Of a DNA stretch of 8,315 nucleotides, positions 1-5,924 are shown piece after piece. The position numbers and the translations under genes were made by a program. The DNA is from UBA4823 sp034436035 (lineage in GTDB: Bacteria; Chloroflexota; Anaerolineae; Anaerolineales; UBA4823). The notes below the pieces were generated by a model that was given only the letters and a program-made list of their open reading frames with translations, was not told the origin of the DNA and made no database searches. Numbering within the stretch: the stretch's first letter is position 1; every line of letters begins with the position of its first letter. The stretch lies in contig DAOTVW010000166.1 in assembly GCA_034436035.1 (NCBI GenBank), positions 1 through 8,315 on the forward strand, written 5' to 3'.

Positions 1-90
1 GCGATGGGCTACGGCCTGGACTACGCCGACATGTTCCGCGCCCTCCCCTACATCGCAGCGCTGAAGCGGGAAGTGTACGAATCCCGGTAG
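1..90 (+). CDS. C-terminal end of an unidentified protein (5' partial)
   Basis: Frame 1 is open from the first base and ends at TAG (88-90), giving 29 residues that begin AMGYGLDYADMFRALPYIAA and end in ESR. The line is 68% GC, so the fragment belongs to the GC-rich flank and not to the AT-richer genes that follow. The composition (aromatic, Arg/Lys, Ala/Leu) is that of an ordinary helical C-terminus, with no catalytic motif. Tails of this look occur in many proteins, glycosyltransferases among them, but that is only an impression; I do not recognise the family. It is the only convincing plus-strand gene in the window and runs toward the minus-strand genes. The palindrome at 111-149 begins 20 bases after its stop. 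Confidence 0.6.
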   Translation, partial: AMGYGLDYADMFRALPYIAALKREVYESR

Positions 91-110
91 GGCGGGCCTG
101 AGGGGAAAAC

Positions 111-149
111 ACATGCGGTGCGGCGGCTGAAGGCCGCCGCAACGCATGT
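111..149. repeat. GC-rich palindrome (17-bp stem, 5-base loop)
   Basis: Arms 111-127 and 133-149 pair over 17 positions with a single mismatch (G118 opposite A142); the loop is TGAAG (128-132). The core is GCGGCGGC/GCCGCCGC, with outer CATGCG/CGCATG ends. It starts 20 bases after the stop of the upstream gene, so it could end that transcript, but no T-run follows on the plus strand and none is visible for the minus strand either. That makes a classical intrinsic terminator unlikely. It looks more like a REP-type dispersed palindrome or a factor-assisted 3' end structure. No second copy is present in the window. Confidence 0.7.
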
Positions 150-170
150 TGTGGGTATCTCCCTTGCCTG

Positions 171-498
171 CTATAGAGGGCATGCCTCTGCCCGCTCTCC
201 CCTGGAGTTCAGAACCCCAATCCCCATCTCCCGGGCCAGGTCCTGCGCGTCCTGGTAGGCCCGCAGGCCGAAGGCACAGGGGAAATAGGGGGCCTATCCG
301 CACCCCGGACAGGCTACGAAGGAACTCTGGATCGCGTGGCCATTTGCCTCAGTGCTCCACATCACCTTTCCGCAGGCAGGCTTTCACCTCTATCAGGGCC
401 TGAATGTGCGTCCCTTCTGGGTTTTCCAGCAGCACAGCCAGCCCATTTCCCCGTCCAATTCTTCCCAGTTGGTAAGGCAACCCCACGGAGCAATACTT
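171..498 (-). pseudogene. Decayed remnant of a possible PD-(D/E)XK nuclease-like protein
   Basis: Read on the minus strand, codons from about 498 down to a TGA at 349-351 give a protein-like segment containing LPYQLGRIGRGNGLAVLLEN and then IQALIEVKACLRKGDVEH. The E-V-K (about 382-390) after a hydrophobic strand resembles the E-x-K half of a PD-(D/E)XK nuclease core. In another frame, from about 294 down to TAG at 171-173, a second protein-like stretch appears (AFGLRAYQDAQDLAREMGIG, then VLNSR), like the helix-strand end of such domains. The frame change plus stops show it is broken. There is no visible start; the protein-like part fades where composition drops near 490, so it seems truncated at its 5' end. 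It lies in the GC-rich flank. The family assignment is inference from two short motifs; that this is eroded coding DNA is somewhat firmer. Confidence 0.4.
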
Positions 499-506
499 TT
501 AAACTT

Positions 507-992
507 TTAAGGAATGGGCGAGTATAAAACTCCTACATCAGCTGTCTCTCCAGATTTTATCTCTAGTAACAGCGAATACCCTGTAGTGGGATCAGGCAAC
601 AGAATTGACTCTACTGCATCCCAAACTATTAAACCATATTTACCTGGAGGCACCTCAGAAAAGCAAAAAGATCCTCCCTCGCCCGTTTGAGTATGTAGAT
701 GTCTGCTCGGATCTAAAACCACTACTGGACTTGAAGTTTCCAGCCCTACGTACTCACCCAAATACAAAATAGAGCCGACAGATGGCTGACCATTTGTTAA
801 AAAAAGTCTACCCTTAACAGCACCATAGGTGTCTGGGGGCGAACAATCGGTAGAAGGGGCTGCAAGCGAAGGGGTGGGTAACTCTGATGGTGAAAGGAGA
901 GGGGAAGTTCCCTTTACTTTAAAATTACACCTGGCAAAGAGAGAGATTAACCCCAATGACAGGAGGAGTATTATAAGAATGTGCTTTCTCAT
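507..992 (-). CDS. Small secreted, probably lipid-anchored protein with a carboxypeptidase-regulatory-like beta domain
   Basis: 161 residues. The N-terminus is a classic export signal: MRKH, then a hydrophobic run (residues 5-20), then Cys22. The residues before the Cys are F-A-R, so the lipobox is imperfect (Arg at -1); lipid attachment is plausible but not proven. A Pro/Ser/Thr-rich linker (about 28-53) follows, of the kind that tethers lipoproteins. Residues about 57-155 look like a transthyretin-like/CarboxypepD_reg fold: G-x-V-K-G-R-L-F opening, G-Q-P-S-V-G turn, T-G-E-G-G-S-F-C-F followed by V-P-P-G-K-Y-G-L. Such domains are non-catalytic and act in surface binding or stability. It lies 83 bases downstream of the repeat protein, beyond a terminator, so it may depend on readthrough or its own unseen promoter. 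The ATG at 990-992 sits in a 12-base duplication and has only a weak ribosome binding site. Confidence 0.75.
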   Translation of the reverse strand: MRKHILIILLLSLGLISLFARCNFKVKGTSPLLSPSELPTPSLAAPSTDCSPPDTYGAVKGRLFLTNGQPSVGSILYLGEYVGLETSSPVVVLDPSRHLHTQTGEGGSFCFSEVPPGKYGLIVWDAVESILLPDPTTGYSLLLEIKSGETADVGVLYSPIP

Positions 993-1015
993 ATCACCAT
1001 ATGCTCATATCACCA
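988..1015 (-). repeat. 12-base direct repeat over the start of the small lipoprotein gene
   Basis: The 12 bases ctcatatcacca occur at 988-999 and again at 1004-1015. On the minus strand each copy reads TGGTGATATGAG and so contains an ATG. The downstream copy supplies the start codon of the 161-residue protein (990-992). The upstream copy supplies an ATG at 1006-1008 that is out of frame (period 16) and stops after four codons at a TGA overlapping the region just before the true start. A simple duplication or slippage event explains it; a translational-coupling role is possible but unproven. Confidence 0.6.
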
Positions 1016-1018
1016 CAT

Positions 1019-1058
1019 AAAAACCACACGGAGGAGAGGGGTCCCTCTCCTCCGTGTG
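1019..1058 (-). terminator. Intrinsic terminator behind the four-repeat secreted protein
   Basis: Arms 1025-1040 and 1043-1058 are perfectly complementary over 16 bases (in practice 15 bp with a 4-base loop). On the minus strand the stem is followed by G and then five T residues (1019-1023), the standard Rho-independent pattern. It begins 18 bases beyond the TAG of the repeat-protein gene (1076-1078). No T-run follows on the plus strand, so it acts for minus-strand transcription. The stem carries GGAGGAG, which resembles a ribosome binding site but would be sequestered and is too far from the next start to serve it. Confidence 0.85.
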
Positions 1059-1075
1059 AAAGGTGTTTTAAGAAT

Positions 1076-2488
1076 CTACGGGGTAACCACAATCCCATTA
1101 TACTGCCCGGCTGCATCTCCTGTACGGTTCAAGCCAACTTGGCTACCCAGCACAACCACCGGTTGATCTGAAGTAACCCGGACAGATCCCTGCCAGCCAC
1201 TACCCAAAGTCGTATCATTGCCCTGGTAACGGTTAATGCTATTGTAGCGCGCAATCTTAGGTTCATGGTCAGGCGCACCATCATAATACACAGTCATAAC
1301 CGGCGTTGGATTACCAGGCGCAAAGTATTCCACAGTTACGCTTGCAGGATCTGATCCAACGTTCATAATCTGGAAACCGGTCACAAAATTACTACCGCCA
1401 AAATACCGCAGTATAGTCGGTAGAAATGCTTGGGTTGCACCACTGGCAACACCATTGTAAATAGAGGCCAACCTCTTGCCGGGCGCACCGCTGGATTGAC
1501 TGCCTACAGCTACTATTGGTTGCGTAGACTCAATGACAACCGAACCAATCCAAGGAGCACCCAAATCGCTATCCACGGCAGGTTGGTAACGATTAATCGA
1601 CTGATACTGCGGCAAGGTAGTTGTAACAACTTTAGCTGGGGTAGCTATACCGGAAGTATAATAGGTCATTGTTACTACCGCTGATGCACCTCCCACATTA
1701 AATACCTGAAAACTGGTATTCCACTGGTTGGCGCCAAAACTAATTAACAGAGTGGGTAGGTACATTTTTGTGGCCCCTGCGGTAAAGCCATTATATGTTT
1801 CAAGGCGTCCATCTGCACTCATTACATCTACGATGACGGCAATGTCTCCTGTAGCCTCCACAATAGCAGTACCCAGCCAGCCATCGGGAAGTTCAGAATC
1901 ATTAATCTGCGTCAAAGTTGTGGACCCGTAGCCTGGTAAATTTACCGTGTCTGTATCACGCACAGTTGCATCAGCATTATAGAAAGTAACTGTTACCGTT
2001 ACAGGGTTAGCAGTGACATTCTGGACTGTAACGCGGCTGCTCCATTGGCTTCCGCCGAATTTTTTGTTGACATTCGGTAGATAGAATTTGTTCCCTACGG
2101 TCTGAGAGCTAAACCCTGAATACTGACTATTACCAATACTACCATCAGCGTAAGTGGTTTGTTCGCTCCCTATAGCTGCGATCGGCTGATCTGCACTTAC
2201 AATAGCAGACCCCTTGAAGCCCTCCGGAAGGCCCGGCACGCTGGGTTGATAAACGTTCAGCGAGGAGCCTACAGTGACTGTATAGCTGTGAGTTGCTGCA
2301 TCAATTCTTGTTCCATCCTCTCGGTAATACTCAACCACCACGTTCGCTGTATTAGTGCCTAGATTCATTACCTGGAAGGAACTAACCCATGTTCCAGCCC
2401 ATTGCGCCGCCGCTGGCATCGCGAGCAACACCACGATCAGCGAAGGAATTACCAAACAGAGAAACTTTAGGGTTTTTTTGTTGAACAT
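1076..2488 (-). CDS. Secreted surface protein of four tandem beta-rich repeats
   Basis: 470 residues with a clear signal peptide (NKK, hydrophobic core about 8-24, probable cleavage after Ala28 in MPAAAQW). The rest is four degenerate repeats of about 100-110 residues starting near residues 34, 149, 256 and 368. Each has an opening W/F-x-(S/T)-x-(F/V)-Q-(V/I)-x-N-(V/L), a stretch of alternating Val/Thr ending in YY, FY or YF, in three of the four an N-x-Y-Q-P or N-R-Y-Q motif, then (F/W)-x-G-(S/T)-x-x-(V/I), an acidic Q-P-(I/V)-x-A/V-x-G-S turn, and a Y-(N/S)-G followed in the first three by a Y/F-L-P and F-G-(G/A) spacer into the next repeat. No transmembrane anchor, sortase motif or S-layer homology domain is seen, so it is exported free or held by contacts. 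I infer a cell-surface, adhesive or structural role; no enzymatic motif is present. It has its own promoter candidate, a strong ribosome binding site and a terminator, so it is probably a separate, well-expressed transcript. Confidence 0.85.
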   Translation of the reverse strand: MFNKKTLKFLCLVIPSLIVVLLAMPAAAQWAGTWVSSFQVMNLGTNTANVVVEYYREDGTRIDAATHSYTVTVGSSLNVYQPSVPGLPEGFKGSAIVSADQPIAAIGSEQTTYADGSIGNSQYSGFSSQTVGNKFYLPNVNKKFGGSQWSSRVTVQNVTANPVTVTVTFYNADATVRDTDTVNLPGYGSTTLTQINDSELPDGWLGTAIVEATGDIAVIVDVMSADGRLETYNGFTAGATKMYLPTLLISFGANQWNTSFQVFNVGGASAVVTMTYYTSGIATPAKVVTTTLPQYQSINRYQPAVDSDLGAPWIGSVVIESTQPIVAVGSQSSGAPGKRLASIYNGVASGATQAFLPTILRYFGGSNFVTGFQIMNVGSDPASVTVEYFAPGNPTPVMTVYYDGAPDHEPKIARYNSINRYQGNDTTLGSGWQGSVRVTSDQPVVVLGSQVGLNRTGDAAGQYNGIVVTP

Positions 2489-2490
2489 AT

Positions 2491-2500
2491 TTACCTCCTC
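2491..2500 (-). promoter_or_regulatory. Strong ribosome binding site of the repeat protein gene
   Basis: On the minus strand the sequence GAGGAGGTAA lies just before the ATG at 2486-2488, with GGAGGT about seven bases from the start. It is the best Shine-Dalgarno match in the window and fixes this start codon, which is also directly followed by a good signal peptide. Confidence 0.85.
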
Positions 2501-2528
2501 AAGATGGAATTTATCTTGGACTGCTTTT

Positions 2529-2556
2529 ATGATAGCATAATCTTGGTATCAAGCAA
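2529..2556 (-). promoter_or_regulatory. Candidate sigma-70-type promoter for the repeat protein gene
   Basis: On the minus strand a TTGCTT (2551-2556) is followed after 16 bases by TATCAT (2529-2534), about 40 bases before the start codon. The -10 box matches 5 of 6 consensus bases, the -35 only 3 of 6. A TTGATA overlaps as an alternative -35 but with too short a spacer. The AT-rich gap of 175 bases between two same-strand genes makes a promoter here likely; the exact boxes are tentative. Confidence 0.45.
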
Positions 2557-2663
2557 TACTCCAATAGTAGTATTTGCATTCACTTCTGACTATTACATTT
2601 CGGCCTTTGACCATAAATGGGGCTAAACGCGATGCTGGCGGAAAGAAGAGAGCCAAATATATC

Positions 2664-3623
2664 TCAAGAGACCTTTGGTCTCCTCACCCACAAATTAAGC
2701 CACCACATTAGCGAAAAAGCGCCTCCACACAATATCTCTGCAAGAATTTGAGCCAATCGGGATAGCACTGGCAGGACGAAAACTATACTCCCTGAAAAAT
2801 CGCGAGAGAGAAGATGCATAAAAGCCAATTCGCGAATTCCCCAGCCACCTGGTACCACAAAGATTGTATAACCAATTGCCCACGAGAGAGCAGCCTGCCC
2901 GATCAACCGAGTAAAATCAAGAAATGTTAATCTCTCGCCCTCAAGAATGGCAGCAGCAAAACAGGAGGTGGCTAATCCGTACAAAATCCAGAACAGAACA
3001 TATCTTACAACCAGAATAAGCCCCCCCTCTATAGATTGTGAATTGAGGCCTTTACGAACTGTTTTAGGATCAGTTACTGCAAACGCAGCTAACAGCACAA
3101 GCAGAAATACCGAAAAAAAGGTTATCCCTACTATGAGGAGGGGGCTCCGTTCAACAATGGTTAAAGACAGGAAACCGACAGCAATTGCTGCAGTCAATGT
3201 CAATCCCTGCTCAAATATCAAACTCTCTACTACGCTTTGGGGCCTATACCCTTGACTAAGCAACCACAATGTACGCCCAGCAAAATGCCATACTCCCCCA
3301 GGTATATACCTAGTCAGATTGGCAAGAAAGTACACTCTTATACAGTTTAATCGGCGAGCATGTATTCCACGGTAATGAAGAATAGATATCCAGTTCCAGC
3401 CCAAAAGAGTGACGGCGGTGGATAAAATACCCATACCACCCAGCGCTGCACTCACCTTGATCTGGCTAATAATCAAATTGATTGCTGTCCAATTTACGTA
3501 AATCTTGTAAGTAATGAAAGCCAACGTGATCAACATCAGGGAAATTCCTGACCAATAGCGGACCCTAAGCACTATTTTACTCACACGATTATTAGAATTT
3601 ATCGCTAATAAAGATTGACCCAT
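2664..3623 (-). CDS. Flippase-like integral membrane protein (LPG_synthase_TM / UPF0104 family)
   Basis: By my start it has 319 residues with about eight hydrophobic spans. Two signature regions of the lysylphosphatidylglycerol synthase/flippase membrane family (relatives: MprF membrane part, YbhN, AglD) are visible: R-Y-I-P-G-G-V-W near residues 105-112, and V-P-G-G-W-G-I-R-E near 257-265. The soluble MprF aminoacyltransferase domain is absent, so it is a membrane-only member. Such proteins are linked to movement or modification of lipid-linked molecules, often beside glycosyltransferases, but few have a proven activity. I chose ATG 3621-3623, preceded by GAGGG (3628-3632) and followed by 24 residues before the first span. 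A longer reading from ATG 3729-3731 adds 36 residues without features and overlaps the upstream methyltransferase by 46 bases; it too has a weak AGGG, so it cannot be excluded. A short hairpin (2668-2682) lies at its 3' end. Confidence 0.85.
   Translation of the reverse strand: MGQSLLAINSNNRVSKIVLRVRYWSGISLMLITLAFITYKIYVNWTAINLIISQIKVSAALGGMGILSTAVTLLGWNWISILHYRGIHARRLNCIRVYFLANLTRYIPGGVWHFAGRTLWLLSQGYRPQSVVESLIFEQGLTLTAAIAVGFLSLTIVERSPLLIVGITFFSVFLLVLLAAFAVTDPKTVRKGLNSQSIEGGLILVVRYVLFWILYGLATSCFAAAILEGERLTFLDFTRLIGQAALSWAIGYTIFVVPGGWGIRELAFMHLLSRDFSGSIVFVLPVLSRLAQILAEILCGGAFSLMWWLNLWVRRPKVS
2668..2682 (-). other. Small hairpin at the end of the flippase-like gene
   Basis: GAGACC and GGTCTC (2668-2673 and 2677-2682) form a 6-bp stem around a 3-base loop, overlapping the last codons before the TGA at 2664-2666. 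On the minus strand the following bases are only moderately T-rich, so it is at best a weak terminator of the glycan gene group. A chance palindrome is equally possible. Confidence 0.3.
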
Positions 3624-3685
3624 GTAACCCTCGTTATGCAAGGGGAGTCCCTGCTGAGTCGTGCTAGGTCGCGTCCCATTTGCGA

Positions 3686-4468
3686 CTAAATCTTTTGCAG
3701 CGCAGCATCTTGTTTCTGAAGGAGCATCCATAGTACCCTAGAATCCCATTGGTTTGCTCTATCCTTCTCGAAAGCCGCTGGAAAGAGTAGAATATGGAAC
3801 CAGCTAAGAGAATGTCTCATTATCCGAGGCAGTGAATACCACATATCAACCATTTTGCCAATTGTATCACCCATCAAGAATCCGTGGGAGATCCAAAAAA
3901 GTCCTGAAGGTTTTAAAATCCGTGCTACCGCCGATGGCATGTCGTACCATCGTTGGAACCATTTTCCCCACCTCCCTTCTTTCGATGTAACCATATAAGG
4001 GACGGAGAGAAAACAATATCCTTCTGGTCGTAAAACTCTCCCTATCTCGCGTGCCATCCACATATCTCCGTCCCCAGGCAAATGCTCTATAGATGAGATA
4101 CAGGTTACGCCATCAATTGACGATGCGGAAAAGGGTAAATGCATGCCATTTGCTATTATTATAGAGAAACAAGCGTTAAATCCCAATGCTCTGCGGATCC
4201 AAACTTTTTGCATAGATACGCTGCTGTCTATATCGACCATAGAAACTCGGTAACCCTGCTGTATAAGGAAGGCAGGAAATGGTGAGCGATAACTCCCAAT
4301 ATCTAGTATATGCTGACCCCGGCCAATGGAGCTCAATTGTAAATATGCCTCAGTATATTCGAAACATCGTGATATATCAATTCCCTGGACTGCATGCGCC
4401 CAGCTCATGCGCCTGTTGAGAAAGTAGATAGATTTAAGAACGTTATATCGCTCTTCCGGTTTCCCCAT
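3686..4468 (-). CDS. Class I SAM-dependent methyltransferase (Methyltransf_11-like)
   Basis: 260 residues of cytoplasmic type with the Rossmann-fold methyltransferase landmarks in order: motif I H-I-L-D-I-G-S-Y-R-S-P-F-P (about 53-65), the acidic end of strand 2 in V-D-I-D (78-81), A-N-G-M-H-L-P-F (106-113), motif II-like I-D-G-V-T-C-I-S-S-I-E-H-L (118-130), and R-V-L-R-P-E-G-Y (144-151). Motif I has D-x-G-S-x-x-S-P-F in place of the usual G-x-G, a variant I associate with methyltransferases of polysaccharide gene clusters. The I-E-H-L-P after motif II is typical of small-molecule or sugar methyltransferases. The substrate is unknown; a sugar of the cluster's glycan is the natural guess. Its ATG comes three bases after the TAG of the upstream GT4 gene, so the two are translationally coupled. 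The C-terminal 70 residues, with aromatic and basic segments, are not recognised. Confidence 0.85.
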   Translation of the reverse strand: MGKPEERYNVLKSIYFLNRRMSWAHAVQGIDISRCFEYTEAYLQLSSIGRGQHILDIGSYRSPFPAFLIQQGYRVSMVDIDSSVSMQKVWIRRALGFNACFSIIIANGMHLPFSASSIDGVTCISSIEHLPGDGDMWMAREIGRVLRPEGYCFLSVPYMVTSKEGRWGKWFQRWYDMPSAVARILKPSGLFWISHGFLMGDTIGKMVDMWYSLPRIMRHSLSWFHILLFPAAFEKDRANQWDSRVLWMLLQKQDAALQKI

Positions 4469-4471
4469 TGC

Positions 4472-5641
4472 CTACATCTCACCCATGTCCGATTGCGACA
4501 TACTAACAATATTTTCTAATAAAGAAACAATGTTGGCCCACCCATTGGCTCTCTGTTTATCTAATATAATATGTAAACGAAACTGGTCCTCAAGCCCCTC
4601 GTACAGATACTTTTGAATGGCTTGAGCAAGAGCAACACTATCTCCTGGTTTCACTAATAAACCATTTACACCGTCTTCGATGCTTTCGCGAAGGCCGCCC
4701 ACATCAGAAGCAATGACTGGTAGCCCCATCTCAAAGGCAATTTGCAGAACTGCACTGTGGCTGGTCTGCAAATAAGGTAATATTAACACATTTGCAGCAC
4801 TAAAGTATAGGCCAATCTCCTCATTCGGAATATATCTATCTATCAAAGTGACTTGCGAAGAGAGCCCCAATTTTTCTACCTCACGAAGGTACTTATGCTT
4901 ATCTTCCCAAAATTCTCCCACAATGAGTAAATGGACTGCGTCACGAGACGGTAGAAGCTTTACGGCTTGTATTAAATACATTAAACCTTTATAAGGGCGC
5001 ACTAATCCAAAAAAGAGCAAAACAGGACACTCTGCATCTAGTCCCAGCAAAGATCGGGCTTCGGCTTTTGTAAGTTTATTTGTAATAACATCCTTATATG
5101 GTGGAAACTCTACCACAGCCACGGTATGCCTTGAGCGCGCTACCAGTTCAACCAAGCGTAATTTATCTTGAGTTGAATGAACAAAATAATGGGTAGGCAA
5201 GGAAAGCGCCATTCTGGTAAATAGACGATCCCACCAGCGACTTTCATGGGGTACAACATTATGGCAAAAGACTGCTACAGGGGACAGGGGCAATACACAG
5301 CGATAAAAACGCAAAAAGGTGATAAAAAATGGCGCCCAAAAAGTCGACCACCATTGTACAATTAACACATCAGGCTTATAACACCGCATACGCCAAAGAG
5401 TAGCCAACCAAGTTACGGGATTGACGGAATCAATCCAGTACTTTGCGTCCTCGATGATAAGCGGGCTCTTGCTTGGATCCTTATCGCTCCGACCAGGATA
5501 AAGCCAGCGCGGGTATTGCCGCTTGAAAGAGACCATCAGCACATTATGGCCTTGCTCTCGCAAGGCGCGATATAGCATTGTTGTGTAATGTGCAATTCCA
5601 CCCCGATACGGGTACACCGGCCCGACGAGAGCTACCCTCAT
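4472..5641 (-). CDS. GT4-family glycosyltransferase (GT-B fold)
   Basis: 389 residues. The N-terminal Rossmann half opens with M-R-V-A-L-V-G-P and Y-R-G-G-I-A-H-Y-T (12-20), the glycine-rich acceptor-side loop of GT4 enzymes. The linker and C-terminal half carry F-F-G-L-V-R-P-Y-K-G-L (210-220), the strand and basic loop that binds the nucleotide-sugar phosphates, then L-P-Y (288-290), and G-L-P-V-I-A-S-D-V-G-G-L-R-E (306-319) ending in D-G-V-N-G-L-L-V. The first Glu of the usual E-x7-E is not present (the stretch reads T-S-H-S-A-V-L-Q-I-A-F-E), a variation seen in some GT4 subfamilies. It should transfer a sugar from a nucleotide donor to a lipid-linked or growing glycan at the inner membrane face; donor and linkage cannot be read. 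Start ATG 5639-5641 has GAGGT at 5651-5655. It is followed directly by the methyltransferase gene. Confidence 0.9.
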   Translation of the reverse strand: MRVALVGPVYPYRGGIAHYTTMLYRALREQGHNVLMVSFKRQYPRWLYPGRSDKDPSKSPLIIEDAKYWIDSVNPVTWLATLWRMRCYKPDVLIVQWWSTFWAPFFITFLRFYRCVLPLSPVAVFCHNVVPHESRWWDRLFTRMALSLPTHYFVHSTQDKLRLVELVARSRHTVAVVEFPPYKDVITNKLTKAEARSLLGLDAECPVLLFFGLVRPYKGLMYLIQAVKLLPSRDAVHLLIVGEFWEDKHKYLREVEKLGLSSQVTLIDRYIPNEEIGLYFSAANVLILPYLQTSHSAVLQIAFEMGLPVIASDVGGLRESIEDGVNGLLVKPGDSVALAQAIQKYLYEGLEDQFRLHIILDKQRANGWANIVSLLENIVSMSQSDMGEM

Positions 5642-5924
5642 TGTTGAGATACCTCTATCCCATTAGAGACAGAATCGCCCGCCCTTTTCTGTACTACTCG
5701 CACTCTGCTTTCTTTCACTGCCATTACGGTCCTAACCCACTCCCCATCCTGCATAAAAGATATCATCGGCGTGCAGGTGTAGGATATGCATCTCTAAATC
5801 GGGCAATTCCCCAGGATGCTTTTGAGTCTCTGCCCGACCTCCCTTATCCAGAGGAAGAAAGACCACATCCGATGAGCTGCTGCCCTCATCCAGGAGAAAC
5901 GATGCACTCCCATTTCTGCTTCAC
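5642..5924. other. 283-base gap between the GT-C-like and GT4 genes
   Basis: No convincing gene is seen. On the minus strand all frames are interrupted; on the plus strand one frame stays open across the gap and into both neighbours, but its product is Cys-, His- and Pro-rich and looks like a shadow. Besides the ribosome binding site of the GT4 gene near 5651-5655, I find no strong terminator and only weak promoter-like boxes (TTGCCC followed by a TATCCT-like element with a short spacer, near 5785-5815). It is long for an operon, so it may hold the promoter for the GT4-methyltransferase-flippase genes. Confidence 0.4.

Noticed and set aside
146..403. Plus-strand open frame of 85 codons in the left flank
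   Set aside because: The product is Pro/Arg/Gly-rich low-complexity sequence typical of a GC-rich shadow; the minus strand of the same stretch reads as protein-like in pieces.
1019..1058. Terminator stem considered as a CRISPR-like or mobile-element inverted repeat
   Set aside because: There is one copy only, directly behind a gene and followed by five T residues, so an intrinsic terminator explains it fully.
1076..2488. The four protein repeats considered as recent DNA tandem duplications
   Set aside because: The repeats are recognisable at protein level only; the DNA of the units is too diverged for a recent duplication.
2947..3255. Plus-strand open frame of 102 codons opposite the flippase-like gene
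   Set aside because: It is antisense to a strongly supported membrane protein and its Thr/Asn/Arg-rich product looks like a shadow.
3621..3731. 36-residue N-terminal extension of the flippase-like protein
   Set aside because: It overlaps the end of the methyltransferase gene and has no recognisable features, while the internal ATG has a better-placed ribosome binding site. It cannot be fully excluded.
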